Positions 1 to 9,280 are shown, counted from the stretch's first letter. The stretch is 64,000 nucleotides of DNA from Runella rosea (GCF_003325355.1 NZ_CP030850.1:2976001-3040000); one strand, 5' to 3'. Notes: a model not told the origin generated them from the sequence alone. Numbers and translations: made by a program.

Positions 1-1
1 A

Positions 2-928
2 TTTTTTACCGCACCCACGGCGTTTCGCGCCATCCGGAAAGAAGACCCACAAGCCGAGTTTCTCCAAAAATACGACCTTGACTGCCTACAACAGCTCTTC
101 GTAGCCGGAGAGCGCTGTGACCCTTCTACCCTCAAATGGCTGCAGGAAATAACCAACAAACCCATCATTGATCATTGGTGGCAAACAGAGTCTGGCTGGC
201 CCATGATCGCTAACATGACTGGCGTGGAGCTCTTGCCCGTCAAACCTGGCTCCGCTACCAAGCCCGTTAGTGGATTTGATGTGCAGATTCTGGACGAAGA
301 CGGGCAGCCGTTGGGAGCCAACCAAGAAGGATATGTTTGCCTCAAACTCCCCTTGCCTCCGGGCTGCCTCCCCACGCTCTGGAACGACGATGCCCGCTTT
401 CAGGAATCGTATCTTTCCAAATTTCCGGGTTATTATTTCTCGGGCGACGGCGGCTACAAAGACGACGACGGCTACGTGTACATCATGGGCCGCGTAGACG
501 ATGTCATCAACGTAGCGGGGCACCGCCTTTCTACGGGTGAAATGGAGGAATTTGTGGCTTCGCACCCTGCGGTGGCGGAATGTGCCGTGGTAGGGATTCA
601 GGACGAAATGCGCGGACAACGCCCCGTTGCTTTCGTGGTGCTGAAAGATGGAATGGCCATCGATGAGCCGACGATTGAAACGCAGTTGGTGACGTTGATT
701 CGGGAACAAATCGGAGCCGTGGCGTACTTCAAAAGCGCAATAATTGTAAAACGTTTGCCCAAAACTCGTTCGGGAAAAATCCTGCGAAAAGTGATGCGCC
801 AAATTGCCGATGGCGAATCTTACAACATTCCTTCTACAATTGACGACCCCGCCATCTTAGGAGAAATTGCCGAAAAATTGCAGAACCGAAAAATTGGCAA
901 AGGATTCGGGGAATTTGCAGTCACCTGA
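2..928 (+). CDS. prpE: Propionate-CoA ligase (propionyl-CoA synthetase), 5' end outside window
   Basis: Cytoplasmic acyl-CoA synthetase of the ANL superfamily, activating a short-chain acid (probably propionate) to its acyl-CoA through an acyl-adenylate. The frame is open from base 2, so only the last 308 residues are present and the start lies upstream. Visible are FTAPTAFRAIRKEDP, LFVAGERCDP, the motif HWWQTESGWPM, the hinge stretch YVYIMGRVDDVINVAGHRLS and the C-terminal KTRSGKILRK with the catalytic, acetylatable lysine. SGW rather than the TGG of acetyl-CoA synthetase, and FVAGERC, are the pattern I associate with PrpE. It lies 142 bases before acs on the same strand, a tandem of related enzymes. 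Propionate rather than another short acid is inference. Confidence 0.85.
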   Translation, partial: FFTAPTAFRAIRKEDPQAEFLQKYDLDCLQQLFVAGERCDPSTLKWLQEITNKPIIDHWWQTESGWPMIANMTGVELLPVKPGSATKPVSGFDVQILDEDGQPLGANQEGYVCLKLPLPPGCLPTLWNDDARFQESYLSKFPGYYFSGDGGYKDDDGYVYIMGRVDDVINVAGHRLSTGEMEEFVASHPAVAECAVVGIQDEMRGQRPVAFVVLKDGMAIDEPTIETQLVTLIREQIGAVAYFKSAIIVKRLPKTRSGKILRKVMRQIADGESYNIPSTIDDPAILGEIAEKLQNRKIGKGFGEFAVT

Positions 929-1070
929 TTTTCATCACTTTCTATACCTTTTTAGCAATTTTAGGACAGCGATTTCACTCAAACGGGAAAATGTTTTATT
1001 ATTTTTAGACCCGCATTCATCAACAACCTTCCTAACCACGTTAACTTTTACCAAAACACATTCAGATATC

Positions 1071-2960
1071 ATGCGTATCCGTACATTTGAAGAGTACCAA
1101 ACCGCCTATCAGCACAGTGTAGAAGACCCCGAAGGATTCTGGGCCGAAATAGCTCAGGAATTCAAATGGCATAAGCCATGGAAAAAAGTGCTCGAATGGA
1201 ATTTTAGCACACCCGACATCAAGTGGTTTGTAGGCGGAAAAACAAACATCACCGAAAACGCCCTCGACCGTCATTTGCGTGAACTAGGCAATCATCCAGC
1301 CATCATTTGGGAACCCAATGACCCCTCCGAACCCAGCGTAACGCTCACTTACAAAATGCTGCACGACCAAGTGTGTCGTTTTGCCAACGTGCTCAAGCGC
1401 AACGGCGTTGTTAAAGGCGACCGCGTGTGTATTTACCTGCCAATGGTGCCCGAAGCGGCTATCGCCATCTTGGCCTGTGCGCGCATTGGTGCCGTTCACT
1501 CGGTGGTATTCGGTGGATTTTCGGCCCAGTCCTTGACCGACCGCATCATTGATTCTAACTGTAAGGTTATTGTAACCTCCGACGGTGCAGCGCGTGGCAA
1601 TAAAAATATCCCCATGAAAGATACCGTTGACGACGCCTTGATTGCGTGTCCTTCGGTTCAAAAAGTAATCGTATTGACCCATACCCGCACGCCCATTTCG
1701 ATGATCAAAGGCCGTGATGTATGGTGGGAAAGCGAAATGAAGCAAGTCACATCGGACTGCCGGCCAGAAGTGATGGATTCAGAAGACCCCTTGTTTATTC
1801 TTTATACTTCAGGCTCCACAGGCAAGCCCAAGGGCGTTGTGCACACCACGGGCGGCTACATGGTTTACTCTGCTTATACGTTCCAAAATGTATTCCAATA
1901 CGAAAAAGACCAAGTATTTTTCTGTACCGCCGACGTTGGCTGGATCACGGGCCACAGCTACATCGTTTACGGCCCGCTGCTGAGTGGAGCCACTTCTCTG
2001 ATGTTTGAAGGCATCCCGACCTATCCCGATGCTGGACGTTTTTGGGATATTGTTGACCGGCACAAAGTAGACATTCTTTATACCGCCCCCACGGCCATTC
2101 GGTCGTTGATGGGCTTCGGCCTGAAATACGTGGAAGGCAAAGACCTCAGCTCGCTCAAAGTGCTGGGCTCGGTGGGTGAACCCATCAACGAAGAAGCATG
2201 GAACTGGTACAACGAACACATTGGTAAAGGCAAATGCCCGATTGTCGACACATGGTGGCAAACCGAAACGGGCGGCATTCTGATTTCGCCCATCGCAGGT
2301 GTGACCAAAACCAAACCTACTTACGCTACCCTGCCACTGCCAGGTGTACAACCGATATTGGTCGATGAAAGCGGCAAAGAAATAGAAGGAAACGGCGTGA
2401 GCGGAAACCTTTGTATCAAGTATCCGTGGCCGTCTATCATACGCACCACTTGGGGTGATCACGAGCGCTGTCGTCAGACATACTTCTCGACCTATCCAAA
2501 CCTATACTTTACGGGCGACGGCTGCCTCCGCGACGAAGACGGCTACTACCGCATCACGGGTCGCGTGGATGATGTGCTCAACGTATCGGGGCACCGCATC
2601 GGAACCGCCGAAGTAGAAAACGCCATCAACATGCACGCCGACGTCATCGAAAGTGCCGTGGTGGGCTATCCGCACGACATCAAAGGGCAGGGTATCTATG
2701 CGTTTGTCATTTGCGAAAATACCCTCGACGACGAAGACCTTTCTCGCCGAGATATTTTAGCGACCGTGACACGCATCATTGGGCCCATTGCCAAACCCGA
2801 TAAAATCCAGTTTGTCAGAGGATTACCCAAAACGCGCTCGGGGAAAATCATGCGCCGGATTCTGCGTAAAATCGCCGAAGGAGATACTGGAAACCTAGGT
2901 GACACGACCACGCTTCTGGACCCCACGGTGGTAGATGATATTAAAGCAGGCGCGATGTAA
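1071..2960 (+). CDS. acs: Acetyl-coenzyme A synthetase
   Basis: Makes acetyl-CoA from acetate, ATP and CoA in the cytoplasm. The protein has 629 residues, slightly short of the usual 640-650. Motifs in order: the AMP-binding loop YTSGSTGKPKG near residue 244, the acetate-pocket motif DTWWQTETGG near 400, the hinge GRVDDVLNVSGHRI near 500, and KTRSGKIMRR near 590 holding the lysine that is acetylated in known Acs enzymes. The reading frame is open upstream to 867, but those codons do not resemble the family. I chose the ATG at 1071 because MRIRTFEEYQTAYQHSVEDP is the usual N-terminus and an A-rich leader precedes it. A hairpin terminator follows. Confidence 0.95.
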   Translation: MRIRTFEEYQTAYQHSVEDPEGFWAEIAQEFKWHKPWKKVLEWNFSTPDIKWFVGGKTNITENALDRHLRELGNHPAIIWEPNDPSEPSVTLTYKMLHDQVCRFANVLKRNGVVKGDRVCIYLPMVPEAAIAILACARIGAVHSVVFGGFSAQSLTDRIIDSNCKVIVTSDGAARGNKNIPMKDTVDDALIACPSVQKVIVLTHTRTPISMIKGRDVWWESEMKQVTSDCRPEVMDSEDPLFILYTSGSTGKPKGVVHTTGGYMVYSAYTFQNVFQYEKDQVFFCTADVGWITGHSYIVYGPLLSGATSLMFEGIPTYPDAGRFWDIVDRHKVDILYTAPTAIRSLMGFGLKYVEGKDLSSLKVLGSVGEPINEEAWNWYNEHIGKGKCPIVDTWWQTETGGILISPIAGVTKTKPTYATLPLPGVQPILVDESGKEIEGNGVSGNLCIKYPWPSIIRTTWGDHERCRQTYFSTYPNLYFTGDGCLRDEDGYYRITGRVDDVLNVSGHRIGTAEVENAINMHADVIESAVVGYPHDIKGQGIYAFVICENTLDDEDLSRRDILATVTRIIGPIAKPDKIQFVRGLPKTRSGKIMRRILRKIAEGDTGNLGDTTTLLDPTVVDDIKAGAM

Positions 2961-2986
2961 TTAAGTTTATCTGCTATTTTTTCAAG

Positions 2987-3015
2987 AAGGCTGTCTCATA
3001 AGGGGCAGCCTTTTT
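2987..3015 (+). terminator. Rho-independent terminator after acs
   Basis: AAGGCTG pairs with CAGCCTT, and wobble pairs extend the stem towards the loop. TTTTTC follows. It lies 27 bases after the acs stop and ends at the stop codon of the convergent DUF1003 gene. Confidence 0.75.
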
Positions 3016-3515
3016 CATTTTTTCGTCTCCAGTTTATGAATCACATAGTCTAGTTTTTCGTGCAAAAGTCGAATTTCCAACTCAGCACGGAGGTTAATCT
3101 CGTAATCGCTTTTGGCGCGTGCGCGGTCCTTTTGCTCCTGACGATTTTGACTCATCATGATGACTGGGGCCTGCAATGCAGCCAAACAAGATAGAAGCAA
3201 GTTGAGTAAAATGAACGGGTAAGGATCAAAACCTTTGTTGAGCAACAACCACACATTGACGCTTATCCAGACGGCGATAAAAAGTCCAAACGAGATGATA
3301 AACGTCCAACTGCCGCCAAATTCCGCTATTTTATCTGCTATCCGTTCGCCAAATGTGGTTTTTTGTCGGGTATCATCAAGCGAATTGTCCACCAAAATAC
3401 GGCTGATACTCATGGAAACCAATATTTTCATCTCTTCATCCGACAATCTCCCCAAGTCTTTTTGGAGAAGGGTTTCGAGGTGTTTTATTTTTTGATTATT
3501 TAAACTTGTTTCCAT
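3015..3515 (-). CDS. DUF1003 membrane protein
   Basis: Small integral membrane protein of 166 residues. It has an N-terminal soluble helical part, two predicted membrane helices (WTFIISFGLFIAVWISVNVW, and YPFILLNLLLSCLAALQAPV) and a charged C-terminal helix. The stretch QAPVIMMSQNRQEQKDR right after the second helix is the hallmark of the DUF1003 family, whose function is not known. The frame is open to 3560, but the ATG at 3515 gives METSLNNQKIKHLE and leaves a 39-base divergent promoter region shared with the aldo/keto reductase. It converges on acs, with a terminator between. Confidence 0.85.
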   Translation of the reverse strand: METSLNNQKIKHLETLLQKDLGRLSDEEMKILVSMSISRILVDNSLDDTRQKTTFGERIADKIAEFGGSWTFIISFGLFIAVWISVNVWLLLNKGFDPYPFILLNLLLSCLAALQAPVIMMSQNRQEQKDRARAKSDYEINLRAELEIRLLHEKLDYVIHKLETKK

Positions 3516-3554
3516 TTTTATTGGTTTTGAATAATATACAAACGCCGAAAAGCA

Positions 3555-4544
3555 ATGCAAAAACGCCCTCTAGGAAACAGTACGATTTCGCTCTCGGCCA
3601 TCGGCTTAGGCTGCATGGGAATGTCTGAGTTTTACGGTGCTACCGACGATACCGAATCCCTCAAGACCCTCCATACGGCCATCGACGAAGGTATAAATTT
3701 TCTGGACACTGCCGACGCCTACGGGCCATTTAAAAACGAAGAACTCGTTGGAAAAGTGGTGCGCCAACGCCGCGATGAAGTAGTCCTAGCCACCAAATTT
3801 GGCATCATACGCGACCCCAACGACCCCGCCAAGCGAGGTTTCAGCGGACGCCCCGAATACGTGCAGGCGAGTTGCGACGCCAGCCTGAAGCGTCTGGGTA
3901 TTGATACCATTGACTTATATTATCTACACCGTTGGGACCAAATTACGCCCATTGAAGAAACGGTGGGTGCAATGAGCGAGCTTGTAAAAGCGGGAAAAGT
4001 ACGGTACTTAGGGCTCTCGGAGGTTTCGGCACAAACCATCAAACGCGCCCATGCGGTACATCCCATCTCGGCCGTTCAGTCAGAATACTCTCTTTGGAGC
4101 CGCGATATTGAAGAGTCCGTCATTCCTGCCTGCAACGAACTGGGCATTACTTTGGTTGCTTATAGTCCACTGGGGCGAGGTTTTTTAACGGGACAGTTTC
4201 AAAAATTTGAAGATTTATCTCCCGATGATTTTCGACGGAATTCGCCACGATTTATGGGCGAAAATTTTGCCAAAAACCTCGCCATTGTTGATTTACTCAA
4301 ACGCTGGGCCGAAGAGCGCGGCATTACTCCTTCACAGTTAGCGCTGGCATGGGTACTGGCCCAGGGAGAAAATATTGTACCTATTCCTGGCACCAAACGG
4401 GTTTCTTACCTAAAAGAAAATCTAGGGGCACTCACCATTACACTTTCCAAGGAAGAATTGGCCGAACTCGAACGCATCAGCCCCAAAGAAGCGGTAGCAG
4501 GCCTGCGTTACCCAGAGGCAATGATGAAAGTGCTGACGGTATAG
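3555..4544 (+). CDS. Aldo/keto reductase
   Basis: NAD(P)H-dependent oxidoreductase with a TIM-barrel fold, acting in the cytoplasm on aldehydes or ketones; the substrate cannot be told from sequence. The 329 residues are full length for the group of bacterial AKRs that begin with [19 protein letters not shown]. The catalytic tetrad is visible: D51 and Y56 in [10 protein letters not shown]81 in ATKFG and H125 in YYLHRWD. The C-terminal cofactor region ([17 protein letters not shown]) is intact. It is transcribed divergently from the DUF1003 gene and stands alone. Confidence 0.92.
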   Translation: MQKRPLGNSTISLSAIGLGCMGMSEFYGATDDTESLKTLHTAIDEGINFLDTADAYGPFKNEELVGKVVRQRRDEVVLATKFGIIRDPNDPAKRGFSGRPEYVQASCDASLKRLGIDTIDLYYLHRWDQITPIEETVGAMSELVKAGKVRYLGLSEVSAQTIKRAHAVHPISAVQSEYSLWSRDIEESVIPACNELGITLVAYSPLGRGFLTGQFQKFEDLSPDDFRRNSPRFMGENFAKNLAIVDLLKRWAEERGITPSQLALAWVLAQGENIVPIPGTKRVSYLKENLGALTITLSKEELAELERISPKEAVAGLRYPEAMMKVLTV

Positions 4545-4676
4545 AGTATAGTTATGTCTAAGTAGTCTATTTCTCAAAATTATACCAAAATAGTGCTCAA
4601 CATAGCTAAGTTTATTTTTTGAGTAAAATTCTATACATCTATCAACATTCGCCATTTTTTTCTTTTTATATAGCAC

Positions 4677-4712
4677 AAAATCAGAAAATAACTTTCAAAT
4701 TTTCTGATTTTT
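4677..4712 (+). terminator. AT-rich hairpin, probable terminator of the aldo/keto reductase unit
   Basis: A perfect 13-bp inverted repeat (AAAATCAGAAAAT / ATTTTCTGATTTT) with a 9-base loop, followed by more T. It lies about 130 bases after the reductase stop. The stem is A/T rich and so weak for its length. Confidence 0.5.
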
Positions 4713-4829
4713 AATTTTCCCATTTAATTTTTAAAACCAATAGCTATTCAAACAAAATAGCGACTAATTGTGGATAATATATAATTTTATCAAGAAAAAT
4801 ACTCAATTAAGTATATTTTTAAAAAATTA

Positions 4830-4862
4830 TTTGTAGATACATTAAATTTTGCATTAGCTTTG
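4830..4862 (+). promoter_or_regulatory. Bacteroidetes-type promoter in the 4.5-5.15 kb gap
   Basis: TTTG at 4830-4833, 21 bases, then TAGCTTTG at 4855-4862, matching the Bacteroidetes consensus TTTG / TAnnTTTG. Transcription would start near 4869. No gene of ordinary size follows for about 280 bases. The rest of the 4545-5151 gap is very AT-rich and I saw no other gene in it. Confidence 0.4.
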
Positions 4863-4868
4863 AGCATT

Positions 4869-4980
4869 CAATGAAAAACAAAGTGAATTTTATTTGTTTT
4901 GTTCAAATTTGAAACACATTTCATCAACCTTCAAATAGTGACTACCCCCTTTTTGTGTAAAAGCGAAAAGGGGGTTTTTT
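4869..4980 (+). ncRNA. Candidate small RNA or leader transcript
   Basis: Bounded by the promoter-like element at 4830-4862 and the terminator at 4944-4980, giving a transcript of about 110 bases. It begins with a 13-codon ORF (4871-4912, MKNKVNFICFVQI) that would be almost leaderless. Either a stand-alone small RNA or an attenuated leader of the CPBP protease gene at 5152 would fit. It resembles no RNA family I know. Confidence 0.25.
4944..4980 (+). terminator. Strong rho-independent terminator in an intergenic gap
   Basis: CCCCCTTTT pairs with AAAAGGGGG around a loop of about a dozen bases, followed by six T. It is 400 bases beyond the nearest upstream plus-strand stop codon, so it is unlikely to serve the aldo/keto reductase. 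Confidence 0.75.
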
Positions 4981-5151
4981 GATGCTCAACAACCCTATAG
5001 ATTGGGGCTACTTTGCCGATTGGAGTAGCTTAATAGCCCGAAAACTGCATCCGACAAGCTATTTTTCTTATTCCAATAGGTGTAATTCTCTCACTGATAT
5101 CAATTAGTGAAGAAAATGTGCTTATTTCGGCTTTCATAAGACCTTTACCCT

Positions 5152-6024
5152 ATGCAAATCAACCCCTTCATTCATGCCGCTCGGCAGGGGCGTAACGAAT
5201 TTGGCGTGTACGTCGCTGTGTTTATCTTAGTATTTATCGCCAACCTCCTTGGCTCAATTCCGGGCGCTTGGGCCATGGTCACGTGGAAAGATGACCCTCA
5301 AGCATTACCCGTTTATCTTATTACATCCCTGATGCTATTGGGCTTTGTGGCCTCGCTCGTGGTGCTTTGGCTGTGTGTAAAACACCTTCACAAACGCAAT
5401 CCACTTACCATGATTACACCTACTGGGGTTGTCAATTGGCCTCGCGTACTAAGGTCAGCAGCACTTTGGATGGTGTGCTCAGCGCTAGTAGAAACCGCTA
5501 CGTACTTGCTGTTTCCTGACAAATACCAGTTTTCGCTCAATTTGAAGGATTTTTTACCCTCGTTGGTCGTGGCCATTGTCTTGCTTCCGCTTCAAACTTC
5601 TTTTGAAGAGCTTTTTTTCAGAGGGTATCTTTTGCAGGGAATTGGCTCGTGGAACCTTTGGGCGGGAATTATTATTACATCCACGGTTTTTGGGCTTGCC
5701 CACAGTTTCAACGACGAGATTGAGGCCGTAGGCTCGTTGGGCCTCGCGATGGTCTATTACATCGGCGTAGGTTTATTTTTTGCGTTATTGGGCGTCATCG
5801 ACAAATCACTTGAACTGCCACTAGGCATTCACTTGGCCAACAATTTGTACGCTTTTTTGTTGGTAGGCTACCCGAGCAGCTCGGTGCCTAGCTCCACCGT
5901 TTGGATGACTACCGAGCTAAATTTTCCGCTCATGGTTACCCAATGGGTGGTGGTGATGGCACTTTATTTATTGCTCGCCAAAAAAGTCGTGGGGCTTCAG
6001 TTGACTGCCAAGCCTACCAGTTAA
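5152..6024 (+). CDS. CPBP family intramembrane glutamic/metallo-protease (CAAX-protease-like, Abi)
   Basis: Polytopic membrane protein of 290 residues with about eight hydrophobic segments. The three family motifs are present: EELFFR (E152, E153, R157), FGLAHSFND (H184), and GIHLANN (H227, N230). These residues form the intramembrane active site in Rce1-type enzymes. Bacterial members have varied or unknown substrates, some linked to bacteriocin immunity. The start is the ATG at 5152. The last 11 bases overlap the end of the convergent DUF6268 gene. The unusual leader at 4.86-5.04 kb may control it. Confidence 0.88.
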   Translation: MQINPFIHAARQGRNEFGVYVAVFILVFIANLLGSIPGAWAMVTWKDDPQALPVYLITSLMLLGFVASLVVLWLCVKHLHKRNPLTMITPTGVVNWPRVLRSAALWMVCSALVETATYLLFPDKYQFSLNLKDFLPSLVVAIVLLPLQTSFEELFFRGYLLQGIGSWNLWAGIIITSTVFGLAHSFNDEIEAVGSLGLAMVYYIGVGLFFALLGVIDKSLELPLGIHLANNLYAFLLVGYPSSSVPSSTVWMTTELNFPLMVTQWVVVMALYLLLAKKVVGLQLTAKPTS

Positions 6025-6997
6025 TGCCGCTGTCTCCTCCTAAACCCAATTTCTTGGTAAATTGATTAGACATTTTTGATTTACTGGTAATGTAACGTAC
6101 GCTTGCCCCAATAAAGGGCGCAATGTTGGGTTTTTGGGTAATCAAATTTTCGTGGGCAGAGTTAAAAGTGCGCAGCTGGCGAAATGTTCCTAATCCCGCT
6201 TCCAACGACACGTTGAACACGGTGAACAAATGCGCATTGGCCGCCACCGAGAGCTTAACGTGCTGATAATTGCTGCGACGAAACATTTTTTCAGCATTCA
6301 TGACCTGCTGAAAACCTCCGCTATATCCGTCAAAGGCACCAATCATATCAATGTTGAACCATTCGTTGAAGCGGCGGTTGACATCCAACCGAAAAGGCAA
6401 TAAAGCCGATACACGCCACTGTTTGCCGAGGCGTTTGTTGAGACCAAAAACAGGAATCAAGCGAAATTTTTGGTTATAAATAACGGCCGTTCCGTAGGCA
6501 ATCTGGGTATGTATCCCTAAAATCCGCATTCTCGCCGCTCCTCCCCAGAAAAAAGGCTGCGGCGTAAAAAACGTTTCATTGGACTCCGTCACGCCCAGTC
6601 CTCCGCCATAAATCCAGAGTCGGTCGCGCAGGCTAGCTTGAAGCATAAGCACCCCCACCGATGCTGTTTTGTAACCGTTATCGGGGGTAATGATGCCGTT
6701 TTGGGTAGGTTTGAGTTGAGATACATTGGCCAGCATCAGAAAATGGCGCGCGCGCAAATCAAACTTTTTACGCAAGCTGAAAGACACATCTACCTCGCTT
6801 CGCAAAGGAATAATGCCGTTAAACGACGTCCGCGAAAGGCCATAACGCTGATTATTGCCCATGTTGGCTTCGGGCATATAGTCGGCACGAAGGGTGGCAT
6901 TGGGGTAAAAAAGCCGACTCAGCGCAAAATGCTGAGCCGAAATAGAAGTGGAAATAAGCAGCGTAGCAGACAGTAAAAAGCAGGCGCGAAAAAACAT
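6014..6997 (-). CDS. DUF6268-like outer membrane beta-barrel protein
   Basis: 327 residues with a Sec signal peptide (MFFRACFLLSATLLISTSISAQ). The rest alternates polar and hydrophobic residues, as in an outer-membrane barrel: repeated short strands with aromatic girdles, such as LRARHFLMLANVSQL, WRVSALLPFRLDVN and IAPFIGASVRYITS. I match it from memory to DUF6268, a Bacteroidetes outer-membrane family of unknown function. It is convergent with and overlaps the CPBP gene by 11 bases, and is divergent from the SDR gene by 90 bases. It appears to be a single-gene unit. Confidence 0.7.
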   Translation of the reverse strand: MFFRACFLLSATLLISTSISAQHFALSRLFYPNATLRADYMPEANMGNNQRYGLSRTSFNGIIPLRSEVDVSFSLRKKFDLRARHFLMLANVSQLKPTQNGIITPDNGYKTASVGVLMLQASLRDRLWIYGGGLGVTESNETFFTPQPFFWGGAARMRILGIHTQIAYGTAVIYNQKFRLIPVFGLNKRLGKQWRVSALLPFRLDVNRRFNEWFNIDMIGAFDGYSGGFQQVMNAEKMFRRSNYQHVKLSVAANAHLFTVFNVSLEAGLGTFRQLRTFNSAHENLITQKPNIAPFIGASVRYITSKSKMSNQFTKKLGLGGDSGINW

Positions 6998-7087
6998 AAT
7001 GTCGTGTATTTGGTGGAATTAACGCGTAAAAATGGGCAATATTGCGGAAGAAATACAATCATCTTTTCATTCTGAATTTAGTTTTTA

Positions 7088-7897
7088 ATGAACCTAACCG
7101 ATAAAATAGTTTGGATAACGGGCGCATCGTCGGGTATTGGCGAAGCATTAGCCCATGAATTTGCCAAACAAGGCACAAAATTGGTGCTCTCTGCCCGCCG
7201 ACTGGACGAATTGGAGCGCGTCAAAAAAAGCTTGAATCTTCCCGACACTTCCGTGTTGACGTTACCGATTGATATGCTCAAATCCGAAGAATTTGGAGCA
7301 AAAACACAAACTGTTCTTCAGCATTTCGGAAGAATAGATGTATTGGTCCCCAACGCTGGCATCAGCCAACGGGAAAAATTTCTGGACATTGCGCCCACCG
7401 ATTTTCAAAAATTGATGGATACCAATTTCACCAGCGTTGTTCTCCTTACCCGCGAAGTACTTCCGCACATGGTTGCCCAAAAATCGGGGGGCATTTTGGT
7501 CACGAGCAGCGTGAGCGGCAAAATCGGCACCTCTTTCCGAACATTTTATTGCGCTTCCAAACACGCCATACAGGGTTTTTTTGATTCGTTGCGGGGAGAA
7601 GTTTGGCGCGATGGCATCGTGATAACGGTGGCTTGCCCTGGTTATATCAAAACCAATATTTCGCTCAATGCCATTGGTAAAGACGGGAAGCCGTTTGGTA
7701 AAATGGATCAAAATCAAGCCAAAGGAATTCCAGCAGATGTGTGCGCCAGCAAAATGGTCAATGCACTCAAAGCAGGAAAACACGAGATTATCATTGCGGG
7801 CTTTAAGGAAACGCTCGGCACTTATCTCAAGCGCTTTGCTCCCCGCCTGTTGTGGCAATTGACCAAAAATTACAGCATCAAAGCCGTTGAGCAATAA
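7088..7897 (+). CDS. Short-chain dehydrogenase/reductase
   Basis: Cytoplasmic NAD(P)-dependent oxidoreductase with a Rossmann fold, 269 residues. It shows the cofactor loop TGASSGIG (11-18), NAG (89-91), a catalytic serine near 140 (VTSSVSGKIG) and the pair Y154/K158 in YCASK. SARR after the second strand suggests a preference for NADP(H). The C-terminal extension (TLGTYLKRFAPRLLWQL) is like the DhrB/DHRS7-type reductases, which sit on membranes and act on lipids or ketones. The substrate is unknown. It stands alone between divergent and convergent neighbours. Confidence 0.9.
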   Translation: MNLTDKIVWITGASSGIGEALAHEFAKQGTKLVLSARRLDELERVKKSLNLPDTSVLTLPIDMLKSEEFGAKTQTVLQHFGRIDVLVPNAGISQREKFLDIAPTDFQKLMDTNFTSVVLLTREVLPHMVAQKSGGILVTSSVSGKIGTSFRTFYCASKHAIQGFFDSLRGEVWRDGIVITVACPGYIKTNISLNAIGKDGKPFGKMDQNQAKGIPADVCASKMVNALKAGKHEIIIAGFKETLGTYLKRFAPRLLWQLTKNYSIKAVEQ

Positions 7898-7950
7898 CTG
7901 TTTTTGGTCTTTTTTGAGAGAAAACCAGTTTCGAGTTTTGGGGGAGAAAT

Positions 7951-8004
7951 CTCACCGTTTTGAGAAACCGCTCGCACGTAAAGGCGGTTTATCAAAACGG
8001 CGAG
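7951..8004. repeat. Long imperfect inverted repeat between convergent genes
   Basis: Two 21-base arms (7951-7971 and 7984-8004) pair at 19 of 21 positions around a 12-base loop. No T run follows on either strand. It may act as a bidirectional terminator or transcript-end stabiliser between the SDR gene and the glycosyltransferase operon. Confidence 0.6.
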
Positions 8005-8027
8005 AGCAGGCACTTAGCCTGTACTTA

Positions 8028-9275
8028 CTATCTAGGCATTTCTGTTAGCTTTTGATAAAGAGATAAGTACGAATTTGCCACTACTCCAAAACTATTCCGC
8101 TGTCTGATAACCCGCAGATTATTTGTTATTAACTGCTCGTAATCAGCCTCCTCCAATACAAATCGTATCCCATTGGCTAAGTCTTCGGAAGAATACAATT
8201 GGGCCACATAGCCCGTTTTTTGATGCTCGATTTGTTCGGAAATTCCTCCCGAATCAAAACCCACCACGGGCGTACCGCAGGCCATAGCTTCGATGACGGT
8301 GTTGGGGTAATTATCTTCCAACGAAGGAACTACCATCACATCGACCGCCTGATACACCTTGACTACTTCATGCGCGGGCAAGCTTCCCAATGATCTTACT
8401 TCCAGCCCCATATCCGAGAGCGCATCCGGATCGGTTTTGCCAAAAACGACAATGCCCCAGTCGGCACGTCGGTCTTTTAATAACTGAGTTGCTTCTTTGA
8501 AGTAGGCAAAACCCTTGCGTGGATCTTGGGTATTAACACCCGCAAAAAGAATCCATTTTTTGGCGGGATTTAGATCGATGGCTGGTTTGGAGGCAGCAGG
8601 TTTGAACACCGACGTATCAATGGGATTGGGAATAGCGAGCGAAATCAAGTGTTTGGTCAGCGCGGCACGCGTGCCCAATTCTGCCAGCCATCGGCTGGGC
8701 GAAACGAGCGTCAGCGGAGCATTTAAAAATAGCTTTTTCTTTTGCTCAAACACCTGAGATGACAAATCCATGGCACTGGGCTTTCGCAAATAGGGACAAA
8801 ATCCGCAATGCGTAAGAAAACGGTCGCATTCACGACTGTAATGACAACCACCCGTAAAGGTCGACATATCGTGCATTGTCCAGACCACAGGCTTGCCGAG
8901 CGCAAACAGTTTTTCTAATGAATCCAATGACAAAAACCCGAAATTAATCCAATGCAAATGAATCACATCAGCGTTGCGCACAAGCGGATGGGTAGATACG
9001 TCGGTGCCGGCCCACAACGGCGAAAAATGAAAGCGAACGCTTTTGTCTTTTTCATGAAACAAAAAATAGGCACGCTCCGCCGCAAAACGTGCAAAGGCCA
9101 ATTTCTTTTCAATAAAACCAGACGCAAACCCCTGCACACCATCTTCCTCGCGTTCTGTTTGTTGAACCAATACCGACGATTCCACGCCAATCCCGCGCAA
9201 GGCATGGTGTAGACGAAGCGCCGCAATCGCGGCTCCTCCAAAAGTATGATAGGTACTCAGATGAACGACTTTCAA
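8028..9275 (-). CDS. Glycosyltransferase, GT4 family
   Basis: 415 residues with the GT-B fold: an N-terminal acceptor domain (VVHLSTYHTFGGAAIAALRLH) and a C-terminal donor domain ending in the GT4 signature VVPSLEDNYPNTVIEAMACG, which holds the EX7E nucleotide-sugar motif. A cysteine-rich insert (CHYSRECDRFLTHCGFCPYL, about residues 150-170) is characteristic of a WcaI-like subgroup acting in polysaccharide assembly. The only suitable start is a TTG at 9275, five bases after the stop of the upstream glycosyltransferase, so the two are probably translated from one mRNA. Donor and acceptor are unknown. Confidence 0.88.
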   Translation of the reverse strand: MKVVHLSTYHTFGGAAIAALRLHHALRGIGVESSVLVQQTEREEDGVQGFASGFIEKKLAFARFAAERAYFLFHEKDKSVRFHFSPLWAGTDVSTHPLVRNADVIHLHWINFGFLSLDSLEKLFALGKPVVWTMHDMSTFTGGCHYSRECDRFLTHCGFCPYLRKPSAMDLSSQVFEQKKKLFLNAPLTLVSPSRWLAELGTRAALTKHLISLAIPNPIDTSVFKPAASKPAIDLNPAKKWILFAGVNTQDPRKGFAYFKEATQLLKDRRADWGIVVFGKTDPDALSDMGLEVRSLGSLPAHEVVKVYQAVDVMVVPSLEDNYPNTVIEAMACGTPVVGFDSGGISEQIEHQKTGYVAQLYSSEDLANGIRFVLEEADYEQLITNNLRVIRQRNSFGVVANSYLSLYQKLTEMPR

Positions 9276-9280
9276 GAGCT

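Noticed and set aside
867-1070. Upstream extension of the acetyl-CoA synthetase frame.
   Set aside because: The extra 68 codons overlap the end of the preceding gene and are unlike any Acs N-terminus; the ATG at 1071 gives the expected beginning.
5091-5110. Short inverted repeat TCACT / AGTGA before the CPBP gene as an operator.
   Set aside because: Five-base arms with an asymmetric centre are expected by chance in such AT-rich sequence.
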